This document shows, piece by piece, positions 22,004-33,431 of a DNA stretch of 64,000 bases. Location: the NCBI GenBank assembly GCA_014904845.1, contig MU119262.1, positions 62,001 through 126,000 of the forward strand, in the 5' to 3' direction. The stretch's first letter is position 1; every line of letters begins with the position of its first letter. The position numbers were made by a program, and so were the translations under genes. The stretch is from Acephala macrosclerotiorum (Eukaryota; Ascomycota; Leotiomycetes; Helotiales; Mollisiaceae). The notes below the pieces were generated by a model. That model was not told the origin of the DNA. It made no database searches and was given only the letters and a program-made list of their open reading frames with translations.

Positions 22004-22682
22004 TGACTCAGCCGCTCTGCGTGAGAATATGAGAATACCAAGCTCTAGGGATAATTATTCGGAAATTCACCGGAATTTGTTACTGTTTCATCTGGACACT
22101 TACTTGTGACGATTTCAAAGTTGTGTGCCCGCCCACCACTCGAAAAAAAAACTCTCTCTCAAGGCATGCTTATCCCGGAACATTCACATCAAACCTTTGA
22201 AAACTGTAGCAGTCGAAAGGTTCAAGAAATCATGGCCTTCAAAAATGAAGAATTAAATTGAATAGCGTCCCTCTATGTTATTTGAAGTGGGTCCTAACTT
22301 CTCCCCTACCCATGCACCACACGCTTTATTTTGTGTATAGCGGATGCAGGTCCCCGATATATTGCCCCGAGAAAGCGGAGGTTACATCTACAATGATCAA
22401 TGACTGATAACCATTTATCGCATCCCGGGTCTAAAAGTTGATTGGTAGGTGGTGAGTTAGGAACTACATTTCTTCCGGTCATTGGAGAAAGCGTGTTCTT
22501 TGTCACTCTTCCAGATTGCATGACTGACCACTGCTGCTAAAAACAAGTTTGGAGATAAATAGTACAGCCGAAGAAGAAATGTATATGAATGGGGGAATTC
22601 CATGAAGGAGTTCTGCTGAGAAAGCTTGTGGTTACGCTCTAATCTAGGAATTGACCCTTGACTTCACCGTTTCATAGCAACC
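22004..22682. other. Intergenic, no gene seen
   Basis: No coding pattern or repeat recognised. It includes the promoter side of the secreted-protein relic at 22683. Confidence 0.4.
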
Positions 22683-23508
22683 ATGAATCGCCTCTTCCAA
22701 GCCCTGGTTTCATTCTCAGTCTTGAAATCCACTCTCTCTGACTGTACACGTTAGTTCTTTCGGAATGCCACAACGGCCTATATCCTCACCCAACGCGACG
22801 GCGCAGTCCACTCCCCAGATCCTTCATTCAGGATTCATCTCTCCAGCATTTCGGTCTACACCGAGAACTTCACTCCAACTCCAATCAATAGCTCCATCCT
22901 CTCTACTGCTCTGCCTATCACCCACAACTTCAGCATGCACGACACCACTACCTGTTCGACATTCACAGAACTGATCGTTCTTCCCACAAACGGAATAGGA
23001 CCATGTCTTATTCACACACGCATGCTCCTCAACAGCAACACCAGTCAAGTCACGACAGTCGAGTCAGTCGTAACCACAACTGGAGACTGGGCGTTCAGCG
23101 TCACCGGGTACCTACACTACACCTCAGTGGATAATTGGGATCCTATCTCAGTCGTCGAGCGAGATAGTAGATCTGTCATCCAAGCAGCAGGCGATGCTTA
23201 CTTCAATTACCTCGACAATGTCTCGGTCAATGTCCCGTGGGGTGCACCATACACAAGGATCGAAGGTGGAGCACTGGTACAAGGGACTCTGAGTGGAGGC
23301 AATTGTTCGATGGTTTGGCCCAGTATCATTGTCGTCGCGGTTAGAAAATATTTGGTCGATGAGGAGTACGGAGGTATGGATATTTTCAAGGGCTTTTTCG
23401 GATTAGACCGCCCTCAAGGGCAAACTCCAAACGCCTAATAGCCACTTGTTTAAAATTGAAGGAGGAAAAATCAAATATATTCATATTGTAAATCATTGCA
23501 TTTAGAGA
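22683..23508 (+). pseudogene. Secreted DUF8021-type protein, inactivated
   Basis: The frame starts with a secretion signal-like segment (MNRLFQALVSFSVLKSTLSD), meets a TAG at 22752-22754 and continues in the same frame without further stops for 225 codons: FFRNATTAYILTQRDG, then VYTENFTPTPINSSIL, and near the end RKYLVDEEYGGMDIF with GFFGLDRPQ. It then stops at 23437, but in another frame the expected tail PNSHLFKIEGGKIKYIH follows, so a small indel near 23430 cut it off. The tail RYVVDEExGxxDIF followed by PDSHxFRVEGGKIRYIH is typical of fungal secreted DUF8021 proteins. Two lesions in an otherwise clean reading frame suggest recent loss. An AT island follows directly. Confidence 0.7.
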
Positions 23509-23559
23509 GACTACGGTATAAATAAACAAATCCCTTCGACTGATAATTAAACGAGTCGA

Positions 23560-23790
23560 ATATACTTCGAATAAAAAACTTTATAAAAATATTTTTTATT
23601 TTTTATAAGTTTTAAATTTTTTATTTTTATATATATTATTATATTATTATTATTAAATTAAAAATGAAATATAAAATAATATAATTATTTTTTATAAAAT
23701 TTATAAAATAAAAAAACGTATAATTATTAATAATATTAAAATTTTATAATTTTAAACTATTATTCGTATTACGTAGTTACTCGATAGTGC
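23560..23790. repeat. AT-rich island
   Basis: About 230 bp of nearly pure A/T immediately after the dead secreted-protein gene. Probable RIP-eroded repeat. Confidence 0.6.
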
Positions 23791-24325
23791 ATTGTATAAT
23801 GTAAATTTGTAGTCTGGTAGTAGTCTTATTCTCTAGCTAAAGGAGGAAGTTGAGATTATATATTCTCAACTTCCGAGGTCACATAACATGCGTCACGTGA
23901 CGGATATATATGTCCCGACAATAATCTTATAGTGGGACGTCCCTCGTACCTCGCGCCGTGCTTTGCCTTTGACGATTTGAACTTTAAAATGATATAAACG
24001 ATTTGAATTTATAAATAAGTTTTTATTTGCATTCGCACCGGCTCCGCCGGCGCGAGTAAAGACGTTCCCCCTCTACAACCCCTATGTGAGGCTAGAGCTG
24101 CTCTACGGGGAGCTTTATAGAGAGCTTTAAACTACGGGAGCGCTAAATGCCAAAAGCGACACATCTTGGCGTTTCTTGGCAAAACCTTAGCGCAAAAACG
24201 TGACTTTGATTTCACGTGTTATTACGTAAACTCTACGCGGTCTTTTTTTTCTTTAGCGGGATAACCTTTAACTATCGTCAAAGGCATTATATTACCCTTT
24301 ATAAAATACGCTACTTTTTTACGAT
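23791..24325. other. Intergenic between AT island and ankyrin gene
   Basis: No gene. It contains the palindrome GCGTCACGTGACG-type site near 23890 and GC-rich, repeat-like DNA near 24040-24250. Function unknown. Confidence 0.4.
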
Positions 24326-26326
24326 TTATTCTACTGATCTCAAAATCCATCCTACCAAGTCTCCAGTTCGGTGAGTTTTGAAATGCTGCTCTGTGTCAAA
24401 CGGGATTATAGGCCAAGGCCATGTATCCCTATGGCATCCACCCGCGACCCAACGAGCAAATTCTCCTTGGGTCGCTGCCATAAAGTCCCCAGGACGTTTG
24501 TGGCTCTTGTCTGTGTGCTCCGCCACGATATGCCGTGCGCACAATATTCTCTTCCTAAGTCTGGTTCGACGTGACTCTTCTCGGAAATGCTCTTGCTCTA
24601 CGTTCGGATCTGCTCCAGCTTGAAGCAAGAGAGGTAGCGCTTCTGAATGTAGTTCAGACAAAGGAGGCTGAAGGCAGAGTTGAATTATCGGAGGGTAGCA
24701 GTTACCGCACGTCTCGATATTTGCCCCATGCTTAATCAACAATACAAACACCTCGAGAGACTCTTGCGAACTGTTGGATAGCTCGTTACACGAAATTTCG
24801 AATGGTGTGAACCCATCATTATCCTTTAGGTTAACGGGAGCACCAGCTTCGAGATTCATTTGAACCGCACAAACATTATTGTACGCGACTGCAATCATGA
24901 GGGGGGTGGCGCCATCAGAGTCCTGTGCTGAAACACTTGCGTGATGATTGATCAACTGTGTAGTGACCTTACATTCAGCACCATACGCAGCTAGATGCAA
25001 TGGCGTGAAGTTCTTAGCGATCGCTATATCGCCTTGGTCTCCATATTCTCTGGCCAGTTCGCACCTTGAATCATTGACATTAGCCCCGAAATCTATCAAA
25101 AGATTCGTGATGTCAACGGACCCAACCTCTGCCGCAAGATGAATTGGGCTGTACACATCCCGAAGTGTTTTGGAGTCCGTAGAATCCTCTCGCGATTCGA
25201 TGTGAGACCTCAGGTGGACGCTAGCCCCTGCGTCGAGAAGGAAGAGAGCAATCTCAAAATGGCAGAACTCGATTGCACAAAGCAAAGGCGTGTCTCCTTC
25301 TTCGTCGTGGGCGTCGATGATAGCGCCGGATTCGATGAGACTCCGAACATTATCTAGGTCTCCTCTGCGTGCGGCGGCACAAAGCTTCGCGACCTTTATC
25401 CTCGTTTCCTCACGGTACAAGTCCCAGATTTGCAACGCCTCTGAGGTATACCTTCTACCCTGTGACACTGGAGGTGTGGGCGGGCCTTGGGCTGATTGCG
25501 GGGTATGTGTTGTAGGAGCTGTTGATACTTTGACGTTGCTCTCTGACTCTTCGGCAGTTAAGTCTTCAGATATGGTGTTGAATTTAGGCCGACCACTCCG
25601 AAATTGTGCGTGAACCAGTGTCCTGTAGTGCTTGACGTAAGGTTTGGATCTGGTGATTTCCTTGTCTATGGAGAATTCCATGCTCAGATTCTCCCCATTG
25701 TCCGAAGTATAGTCCCCAATTCGAGATGCGGTAGATTTGGATTCGGTAATTGACTTTGCGTCCTCGGCTGCTGTCGCGAAAAGTTGCTTCGTTGACTTTG
25801 TCTGCAATCTCTTCAGCTTGTCGGGCTCAGTAAGTTCATTCCTAAAACAAAATATTAGTGCTAGTTAGAACAGGTATGATAGTATTTATACCCACAAGTG
25901 GACGACCTGAATCACTGTAGTGAAAGCGATGAACTGATTGCTGATCATTCTCTCGTACTCCTTGATTATATTATCGTTCCACAGATGCTTGAGCTTCCGA
26001 CTGAAAGATGACTTCGACTGGCCAGGCTCTGGCTGTACCGCTTGCACCTGCTCTTCGATGTCGGATACTATCACGTCGCAATGCTCAAATGCGGTACTGA
26101 TGGTCTTCCGGAAGCTTGAAGACAGTGACCGGTTTCTATCAAGCCAGATCCGAAGCTGTTCGATCGTAGCATTGAAGACATCCAATTGATTCGAGATACG
26201 TTTGATGTCTTTGTCAGCTTTCTTGAATGCTCCCACGATTTGCTGCAAGCCAGCTGTAATGGATACGATCTTGCCACTGATCGCGAGACAGGTTCCAACC
26301 AGTCCAACAATGCTTACTGGATCCAT
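24326..26326 (-). CDS. HeLo-like N-terminal domain plus ankyrin repeats, no NOD (copy 1)
   Basis: 648 residues from two exons joined over a 54 bp intron (25842-25895, GTGGGT to TTTTAG, phase 2). Residues 1-145 (MDPVSIVGLVGTCLAISGKI and on) match the helical N-terminal domain found on fungal STAND/NLR proteins (HeLo-like). In related proteins that domain drives membrane targeting and cell death. A linker follows, including PYVKHYRTLVHAQF, and then about seven ankyrin repeats (about residues 265-520), such as GDTPLLCAIEFCHFEIALFL, SPIHLAAEVGSVDITNLLID and TPLHLAAYGA. The C-terminal tail ends WILRSVE. No NACHT or NB-ARC domain lies between, unlike classic fungal NLRs. A paralogue with the same exon 1 length lies at 53977. 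Role in non-self recognition is inference. Confidence 0.85.
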
Positions 26327-27734
26327 GATCGCATAATGTTGCAGCGATACAGGCTCCCGATGGTTCTTTGTCTATATCAACCGAGAAATGTCGCTTTTTG
26401 GAATGTGAGAGGCTACCTAGATGAGGCTGTACCTCTCCAGTGCCGAGATGCTCATTACTTGAGTGTGCAGCTCTGTGGCGTAGGGACTGCCCAAATACTG
26501 GGCGACGGCGGGGCTGGTACATCAAAAAATGTGCAGCTGCGGAGCGAGCGGGTGAAGATTAGGATTTAGAATATAATTGAGAATAGAAATGACGAAGGAG
26601 AAGGCTGGATACCATAAACTGAAAAGAAGTTGTCAGGCGAGGCTCCGCAGCCATGACTATCGTCACATGCGACGTTGCATAAGATATCTATTGGCAGATA
26701 GCAGCCTAGCTCTCGGTGGCAGTGCTGTATGCAAAGTAAGGAACCTGCAGGCGTTGTAACCCTCAGCCGATTACCATTGGCTTCGATGGCGTTATGGCTT
26801 CTTTACTACATGCCCACCAGGGCGATCGTGTGAGACACAACATATATCGCAAGGAATTTAATTGGATCAGAAAGAAACCAATTGATTTTAAAACGATAAC
26901 GTAAGAAATATACCAATGAAATCGATTATATATATAAGCCGCGCTTATAGCCCTATTTTATATTACTTATTAATAATTATATATTTTTAATTATTATTAA
27001 TTTTTTTTTATATTTTTAATCGATTAATAATAAACTTTTCAATTCATTATAATTTTTTCTATGTATTTTAATATGGTTATACGTTTGTAAAATCTAAAAC
27101 TGGAGAAAAATAACTTGGCGCTAAAAGCTCCTTTTTTGAACATCGCATGGTTTTAACGGGTCTTATTTCAACCCTCGATAATCTGACTATCCATACACGA
27201 TGCTATGGATGTAGTAAAGTTTTAGTTGACATCGGAGCGACTTTCGTTGCTCTTTCTTTTCCATCTTCTAGGTTCTGAAAAGATATGGCGACGAAGAAAG
27301 TCATTGGTCGTACCCTCGCACTGTGCGTTCTCAGTCTCCAGGCCCTAACAGGACCACCGAAGAGGCTAGGCTGGGTTGAGGACTTACAGATATTATAGTG
27401 ATATGGCCTTGGCCAGTTGCTGTCCTTCCTCAGATAAAGTAGGCGGAAAACTTTCAGGCGAGGCTGGGCTATTGAGAGCGCTGCTAAAAGTGTATCCACA
27501 TGAGCCTAAGCTGGAGACGTAAGTAAAAGTAAGTACAAGGTTTCAATGAAGAACGATAGAAAATAGATAAAATAACTGGTTTGGATACGGAAGAACAAGA
27601 GTAATGAGATGTCCCGAACTTAGGCCAAACAGTTGTCATATCTCGTAGAACCTAGCCAACAGACTAACAGTCTCTCAGACCAACAACTTAGGAAGAAGCT
27701 AATTGATCTTTCTTCCCAAACCATGCGTCGAATT
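26327..27734. other. Intergenic, with a short AT island
   Basis: Upstream of the ankyrin gene. The AT-rich part is about 26925-27080. A minus-strand stretch near 27430-27480 reads SPASPESFPPTLSEEGQQLA before a stop, possibly an exon trace, but nothing supports a gene. Confidence 0.4.
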
Positions 27735-28330
27735 CTAGCTAAAGAACCTCTCCTCAACGCTCTCTAGACCAGACACCCCTAGTTCTGGCTCATCTTTGCC
27801 AAAGTGCGTGCACTCAATCTTCCCACTCTTCAAAGCTTGGTCGCAGTAGGCAGGCTTTGAGAACCTAGTCACCATGTCTTCATTCAGAGGTGCCGGGAAT
27901 CCCATTCCATACCAGTTACCCTCGACACACTTCCACTCTCGGAATCCTGAGTTCCCTTTGTACACCGCACGTGCTTCCTCCCAATCACCATCCTTTTGGT
28001 AGCTTTTCGTTGGCTGTCTCTTCGTTGAACCGTTTTGCTCTCACGATGCGAGCATGGGGTGGTTTAAGGTATGCAGATAGACAATCGAAATCATCGATAA
28101 AGTGCAGAGGAGGCACAGCTACAGTAGCTTCAAAAAGTAGCCCGGTAGCTAGATTGTTGAAGACAACGTTGTCCTAGTATTTGGAAAATATCAAAACAGG
28201 CGGTGAGCAAATATTTTTGAGCCAATGGGAAATCTTTCTTTAGTGGATCAACTCCTTTCATTGGATGAACTACTGACCTGGACCTGAATTTGGTTCCTCA
28301 AGGCTGCAGGTAGCAGAACAAGCAAGAAAA
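27735..28330 (-). pseudogene. Unrecognised gene remnant downstream of the NRPS-like gene
   Basis: Two good coding stretches on the minus strand: FNNLATGLLFEATVAVPPLH with IDDFDCLSAYLKPPHARIVR (about 28165-28010) after a likely intron acceptor (ACTAG near 28178), and, in another frame, DWEEARAVYKGNSGFREWKC to ESVEERFFS with a stop at 27735. The frame changes near KLPKGW/QKDGDW (about 27995), where no splice signal fits, so the gene is broken or has an unseen short intron. No start codon is clear; the 5' end abuts the stop of the NRPS-like gene. I do not recognise the family. Confidence 0.45.
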
Positions 28331-29063
28331 CTGGAATCTAGAAGCTCCATTGTTCCAACCAAAGCCTCATCCACTCCCTATGGACACCTCTTATCTCTCT
28401 CATCTGCGCGTTCCTGGCTTTAGCCTCATTGGTATCCATCTTGACTTCTGCGTTACCTCGTCTCATTGCTTGATAGAAATCTAACAGCTTACCAGCTGGA
28501 TTTCTCTCCACCTCGCTGTCTTTCTTCTTTGCACTTTGCTCCAGCTTATGCACCCATTGCTCGAAACTGACAATGTCCATTTGTTGTCCGGAGTTCGCAA
28601 AATACACCTCAATAGCTGGAACCAAGTCCTGCCATTTCCCTTCATTTGGATTGCAGAGATGGAAGTACTTTGTCCACGCCTCTGCCTGTCTATTGCCACT
28701 TGCATCAAGGGAGTCAAGAACCAGCTCTCCTACAATATTAGCTAGTAAATCTACAGGAACCCACTGGACGCTCTCCTGCCCCGGCAAGTCAGCCGTCAGG
28801 ACACCTAAGTATTTATTACTGGCGATCAAGCAAGCTCGGCAGCCATTCATTTCTATTCCAAACTCCGTTCGTTCCGACCTCAACCGGACCGGCTATCTGT
28901 CCCACTCTCAAGATCGCTGAACTGACAGCGGAAGTCTGTCTCGCAGCATCGAGGAGATTCTCAGAGATCCACTTGCTTTCGCTGTAGCCTTGATGTAGTG
29001 GCATACGAGGATCTTTGAGTGCAGTCTCAGGAACAAGAGGCTGAGTCGGGTTGATCTCCTTCC

Positions 29064-29367
29064 TAGGCTGCTCGTGGGGGACCCATGGTGTGGGGTTTCA
29101 AGATATTCCCTCCACCCACGGGTCCCCCGTGGTGGTTTGAGGAGCCTCATGGAGCACCGCTATTGCATAAAATGCATAAAACTTGCACAATTACATAATT
29201 TATACGTCAATTGTGCAAATTTTATGGATTTTATACGTTTTATGCAATAGCGGTGCTCCATGGGGGGAACCATGGGAGACTTTCCAAAAAAACTCCACCC
29301 ATATCCCCCCCATGGGGTGGGGGCAGCGTGGGGTTTTCTCCCCCATGGTTTTTTCGCGAGCAGCCTA
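29064..29367. mobile_element. MITE-like element, copy 2, inserted in the reductase gene
   Basis: A 304 bp element with the same TAGGCTGCTCG ends as the copy at 13881. The flanking 8-mers are CTCCTTCC (29056-29063) and CTCGTTCC (29368-29375), an 8 bp duplication with one mismatch, as for hAT transposons. Inside lies a long palindrome (29149-29261). The element introduces a stop codon (TAG at its own end) into the host gene. It has no coding capacity, so a transposase elsewhere must have moved it. Confidence 0.75.
29149..29261. repeat. Fold-back palindrome inside MITE copy 2
   Basis: The arms ATGGAGCACCGCTATTGCAT (first 20 of about 24 matching bases) and their reverse complement face each other across an AT-rich centre with further pairing (TTGCACAATT/AATTGTGCAA). 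RNA or single-stranded DNA here would form a long hairpin. Confidence 0.75.
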
Positions 29368-32062
29368 CTCGTTCCAGTTTCCAACCGTCCCGATACTGGA
29401 GGTGAAGAATATTGGCGGCGATAGAGGAGACTGAAACGACAAGGCGACCAGGTTCAATACTCCTTCGATATGCGGTGTGAACGAGGAGAGGGCAAGGTTG
29501 AAGTCGACAGTCCATTGATTGTCTGGTTTTCGGTTAGTCAAATTAAGCGAAAGAGAAAAGGGGGGACGGCGCACGGATGATAACGGACACTTCATCTTTC
29601 ACTCTAAGATAGACGCCTTCCTCCAACCCCAAATTTGCCTTGCTTAAGTTTGCTTGGAGGAACTCAACTCTCTGATTCCATTTCGAGGTCAAGCCCTTTT
29701 CATTGTTTTCGTCCGATTGTCGTTTCTCTGCATCCTCAGTCCTATTCAGGCAGTAAACTTTCAAGATCTTTGGCGACGAGATGAGCATATGCAGCAGATA
29801 AGAACCCAATGAGCCGGTACTACCTATGAGCAGAACTACCAATCGGTCGCCTTTGACAGCCGAAATGTTCTTCTTTTTGTCGACAACTGGCTGAGGTAGC
29901 TTGGCGACAAAGTAGTCGAGAGTGTCCTGCATCTTTTGCTCTCTAGATTTGCTGTCGGTAACATTGGTGTGAACTTGAGTCGACTTCAAGCTTTTCAAAG
30001 AAGTAGCAAGTTTGTCAAGACAAGGGTTGCTGTATATGAGTCTGGTGTTGATTCTATCATGAGGGATTGAAACAAGCTTGGTCTTCAAGAGCCTGACCAG
30101 AGTCATAACATGCAGTGAATCCATCCCAGCCGCGAAGAAATCTTGATCTGCTTTCAGATCCTCCATCTTGAAGACAGTATCGATCAGTCTCCCAAGTTCT
30201 GCTTCCAAGCTCTTCAAGTCCTGTGCGACATCGATCCTAGGTAAAGCAGCATCGTTCTCCCCTTCGTCACTCCTCCTGTAAATTTCATCAATCTCATCAG
30301 CATACATCTTCACTGTCGCACCCCTCTGCATAGTCCCTTTCCCAGCCCTCGCAAAGGGCTTGTCAAAAACACACAAAATAAGTCTATTCAAGCTCAACTG
30401 CGCATGAGCAGGCGCACTCTCATTCGTCTTCATTGCATACGGCCAGATCTCATCCTCCAGATAACTCGCTTTCTTTTCCGGACTGGTAAGGGATTGGGAA
30501 ATTTCATCCTTGAACTCAATGATAGCAGCAGGCACAAACCTCGATTGGCCCACAACCAATGCTCCCTTAACAGCTGGATGCTCGCGAAGTGTGACTTCCA
30601 TGTTCGTTGGATTCAACTTCTCCCCGTTGCTTAGTACAATCACGTCATCTGCTCGGCCAGCATATAGCCAAAGATTAGCTTTCGTAGGATGAGGCGTATA
30701 GAGATCATTCATGGAATACTCTTGGAGATCTGGAAATGTCCACCAGGCGGAGTGGAAATGATCAGACGATGAATGGCGAACGAAGATCTGTTCGTAGGCA
30801 CCGTCGCCAGCAGGTCGAAACTCGATGCCTTTGTGTTCGGGATAGAAGTAAAAATATTCCCAGTCTTCTGGTGCTTTGTCCCAGAATGGAAGAGGACCCA
30901 TCTCGGTGGAGCCGGTCGTGTTCATCAATAAGCTCCTTTGGCAGAGAATATTTCCTACTTTGGAATCCAGTGGGGCTGTTTGGTGCATAAGCTAGCTATT
31001 AAGTTGAGTCGTTGACATTGTTGCTGGGGAGACTTACCCCCACCATATCCAATCACAGCAAGTTTCTCCAGTCTCTTCAGAGACGCTGGAGATTGAACCA
31101 TATCTTCAAGAATCGAAGGAGCTATGTAAATCATGTCTGCTCCAGAAGTATCTAAGACCTCATCCGCGATTACGGCGCTGAGAGGTCGATTTGATGGTCC
31201 CCAAATCATGATAAGGTCATACCACAGAGAACCCAATAAGCCGACGATAATACCAGCAGACTGTGCTTGTATCAGTGGATGAACGCTATTTCTTTGCTAA
31301 GGTAGTAGCTTACATGAAATGGAGGTACAGCAACGAGGGTCTTTCTGCTCTTTAATTTCCACCACAATGGCTCATATCCATCAACATGAGGCAGGAGGTT
31401 AAATGCATCCATAGCGCTATTCCAACCATGCTTCAAGACTACCGGTTTTGGCAAACCCGTTGAGCCAGAAGTGTGAAGTACTAGAAATAGGTCATGCTTC
31501 GCCTCGTCGTAGCTTTTGGTAAATGGATAATGTGGAGCTTCGCCTTCAGCTAACAGACTGGCAACAGAAGGAACCGGTATCGGAGAGAGTCCACTGTGCG
31601 AAATGAATTCTAGCGAGATGTGATAGCCTTCAGAACTCAAGATGACTTTGCAATCTGTAGACTTGAAGAGGTTCAGTTGTCCTTCAACACTGTTTCGTGG
31701 TGAGGGGAGGAGCAACTTTGATGATTGTGAGCGTCTGTTAGAGCTTGTATCGAATGACTGACCTTGTAACCAACCCTGCAAGCAGAACAAATCAAAACAA
31801 AATATCTGATGTCAAATGGTCCAAGGTAGGCCAAAGTCTCGAAGGTCGTGCTTTTGCCGAACTTGCCTTCAAGAAACGCAGCTGCACGATTGATTGCCCT
31901 TGAGAGTTTGTCATAGGTGACATAAACGTAGCCTTCCTTGAGATCGAAAGACTTTGGAATAGAAGCAAAGACTTTGCTTGGATCGTTTTGAGCAATCTCA
32001 TCGACGAGGGTTGGAATAAGACGACGGCCATATGGCACTTCTGGTTTGAGGCTACCCATCAT

Positions 32063-33431
32063 GCAGACGAAATTTTGAAAATGAGCCCAAATAAAGGCGG
32101 AGTCAATCTTTTTATAGATCAAAAAGAGGAGGCATACATTGTTGGGTCAAGTATGAACTTTGAAGAGAAGGTCACAAGCTTAAGCCCAACCTCGGGATCC
32201 GCGGACCGGATCGATCGTCTCGATCGGCACCGGAGAACGCTGAGGAAGTCCGGCACGCCCATCCACAACTAATCCTTCGTTCAAGCTAGCCTATCAATGC
32301 AAAATAAGCGCCTTAAGGCTTATCTCTCACGGGTCTTCAATGGTACCGGCGGACAATACGCGGACAACCGAGAACCAATATCAACAGCCGCGTGCTTTCG
32401 ATTTCCGTGCTTCAGACAAAGCAGAGCTAAATGACAAAGGTTCCCCGCCTCTCAGTCGGAGAAATAAGTGGCCGATTTTGGCACAGTGTACAAATGCAAT
32501 GAATCCGCATTCCTATTAACAACCAACTAATAAACTGCTCAATAATTCTTGATGCAGATATTAGGGAGCTTCTCGAGAAGTATTTTTGAGAGTTTTATGA
32601 ATTTTAGAACGTAGTCGAGAGAAAAGCATAAAGTTGATCAAAGGACTTTTTAGTGTTCTCGCGTACAAAAATCGCCTGCTTATTTCTCCTACTGAGAGCC
32701 CGCAAATGAAACAAAATGTTTCGTGAGGCCGAGGTCCCAAGTGCGACGATGCACGAAGATGACAGGCGGAGAAAGCGAGAGAAACAGAGTCGGGATCCGG
32801 CATAGAGCAAATAAAATGCTGACTCAGACAGCAATAGCAGGGTAAAATAGTTACACCGTGTCCTCAATTGCACTGGATAGCTGACAACAGTAGCTTATGA
32901 AGAAGAACAACGGAGCCCGCGTTTCGACAACTTTGTGACTTCTCAAGGGCCGTGATACATGTCAGCCGAAAAACGATTTGATCGGAACGGAAAGAAGTGA
33001 GGATGAAGTAGGATTTGTGCGTAAAAGAAACCCAAAAATGCGAGTAATCTTTTGCATCGCCATCGTGCTGCACTAAGGTAGAAATGAGACCCCTGTAAGT
33101 TACTTTCCGCTCAAAACAACAGGAAATTGTGGCTAGGAAGAGAGTTCATGTTCAAAGTATTCCGTTTTCTTATCCACCAAATACTGAATATAATGTCCTC
33201 GGCCTCCATTCGACTTTCAATCTTATCTCAATCAAAAGCATATGCTGGGAGAAAGAAAACACGTACATTTACAGCTAAACGCAAGTTTCAAGCGTGATGG
33301 CCGCCGAATTCGGTGGGTTTGGTTGCGGCGATTGCCCCACCCAATCAGCCCCCGAAGATCTCCCTCTGGGAACCACAACCCGCTCCGGCTCCGACTCCCC
33401 CAACTCCGTACTCAGCATTTCTGAAAGCGAG
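32063..33431. other. Intergenic, no gene seen
   Basis: Upstream region of the NRPS-like gene, then the 3' flank of the BTB gene. No coding pattern, repeat or RNA gene was recognised. Confidence 0.4.

Larger units (their letters stand above)
28338..32062 (-). pseudogene. NRPS-like adenylation-thiolation-reductase enzyme, broken by a MITE and a 4 bp duplication
   Basis: Alpha-aminoadipate-reductase-like enzyme that would activate a carboxylic acid as AMP ester, load it on a carrier and release it reductively. Introns: 31716-31762, 31261-31313, 30976-31037 and 29523-29574. Seen: HTSGSTGLPKPV (A3) and NTTGSTEMG, LYAGRADDVIVLSNGEKLNP (A8), carrier serine in FFAAGMDSLHV, NADPH site LLIGSTGSLGSYLL and YSESK of the reductase. 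Inside the reductase, after SSIGTVGNW, a 304 bp MITE is inserted (29064-29367). A tandem CTTG (28827-28834) then shifts the frame between EWLPSL and IASNKYLG. Without the element, one target copy and one CTTG, all parts sum to 1065 codons. C-terminus LEQWSF. The substrate is unknown. Confidence 0.9.

Noticed and set aside
22935..23438. Separate small gene starting at an internal ATG
   Set aside because: The frame is continuous with the upstream signal peptide except for one TAG, so it is better read as one broken gene.
23885..23905. Palindrome around CACGTG as a regulator site
   Set aside because: A single short palindrome in a repeat-rich gap; no gene start nearby to give it meaning.
29064..29367. 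TA dinucleotides at both ends of the MITE copies read as a Tc1/mariner TA target site
   Set aside because: Removing the element with a single TA leaves the reductase out of frame with a stop; the 8 bp duplication model restores the frame exactly.
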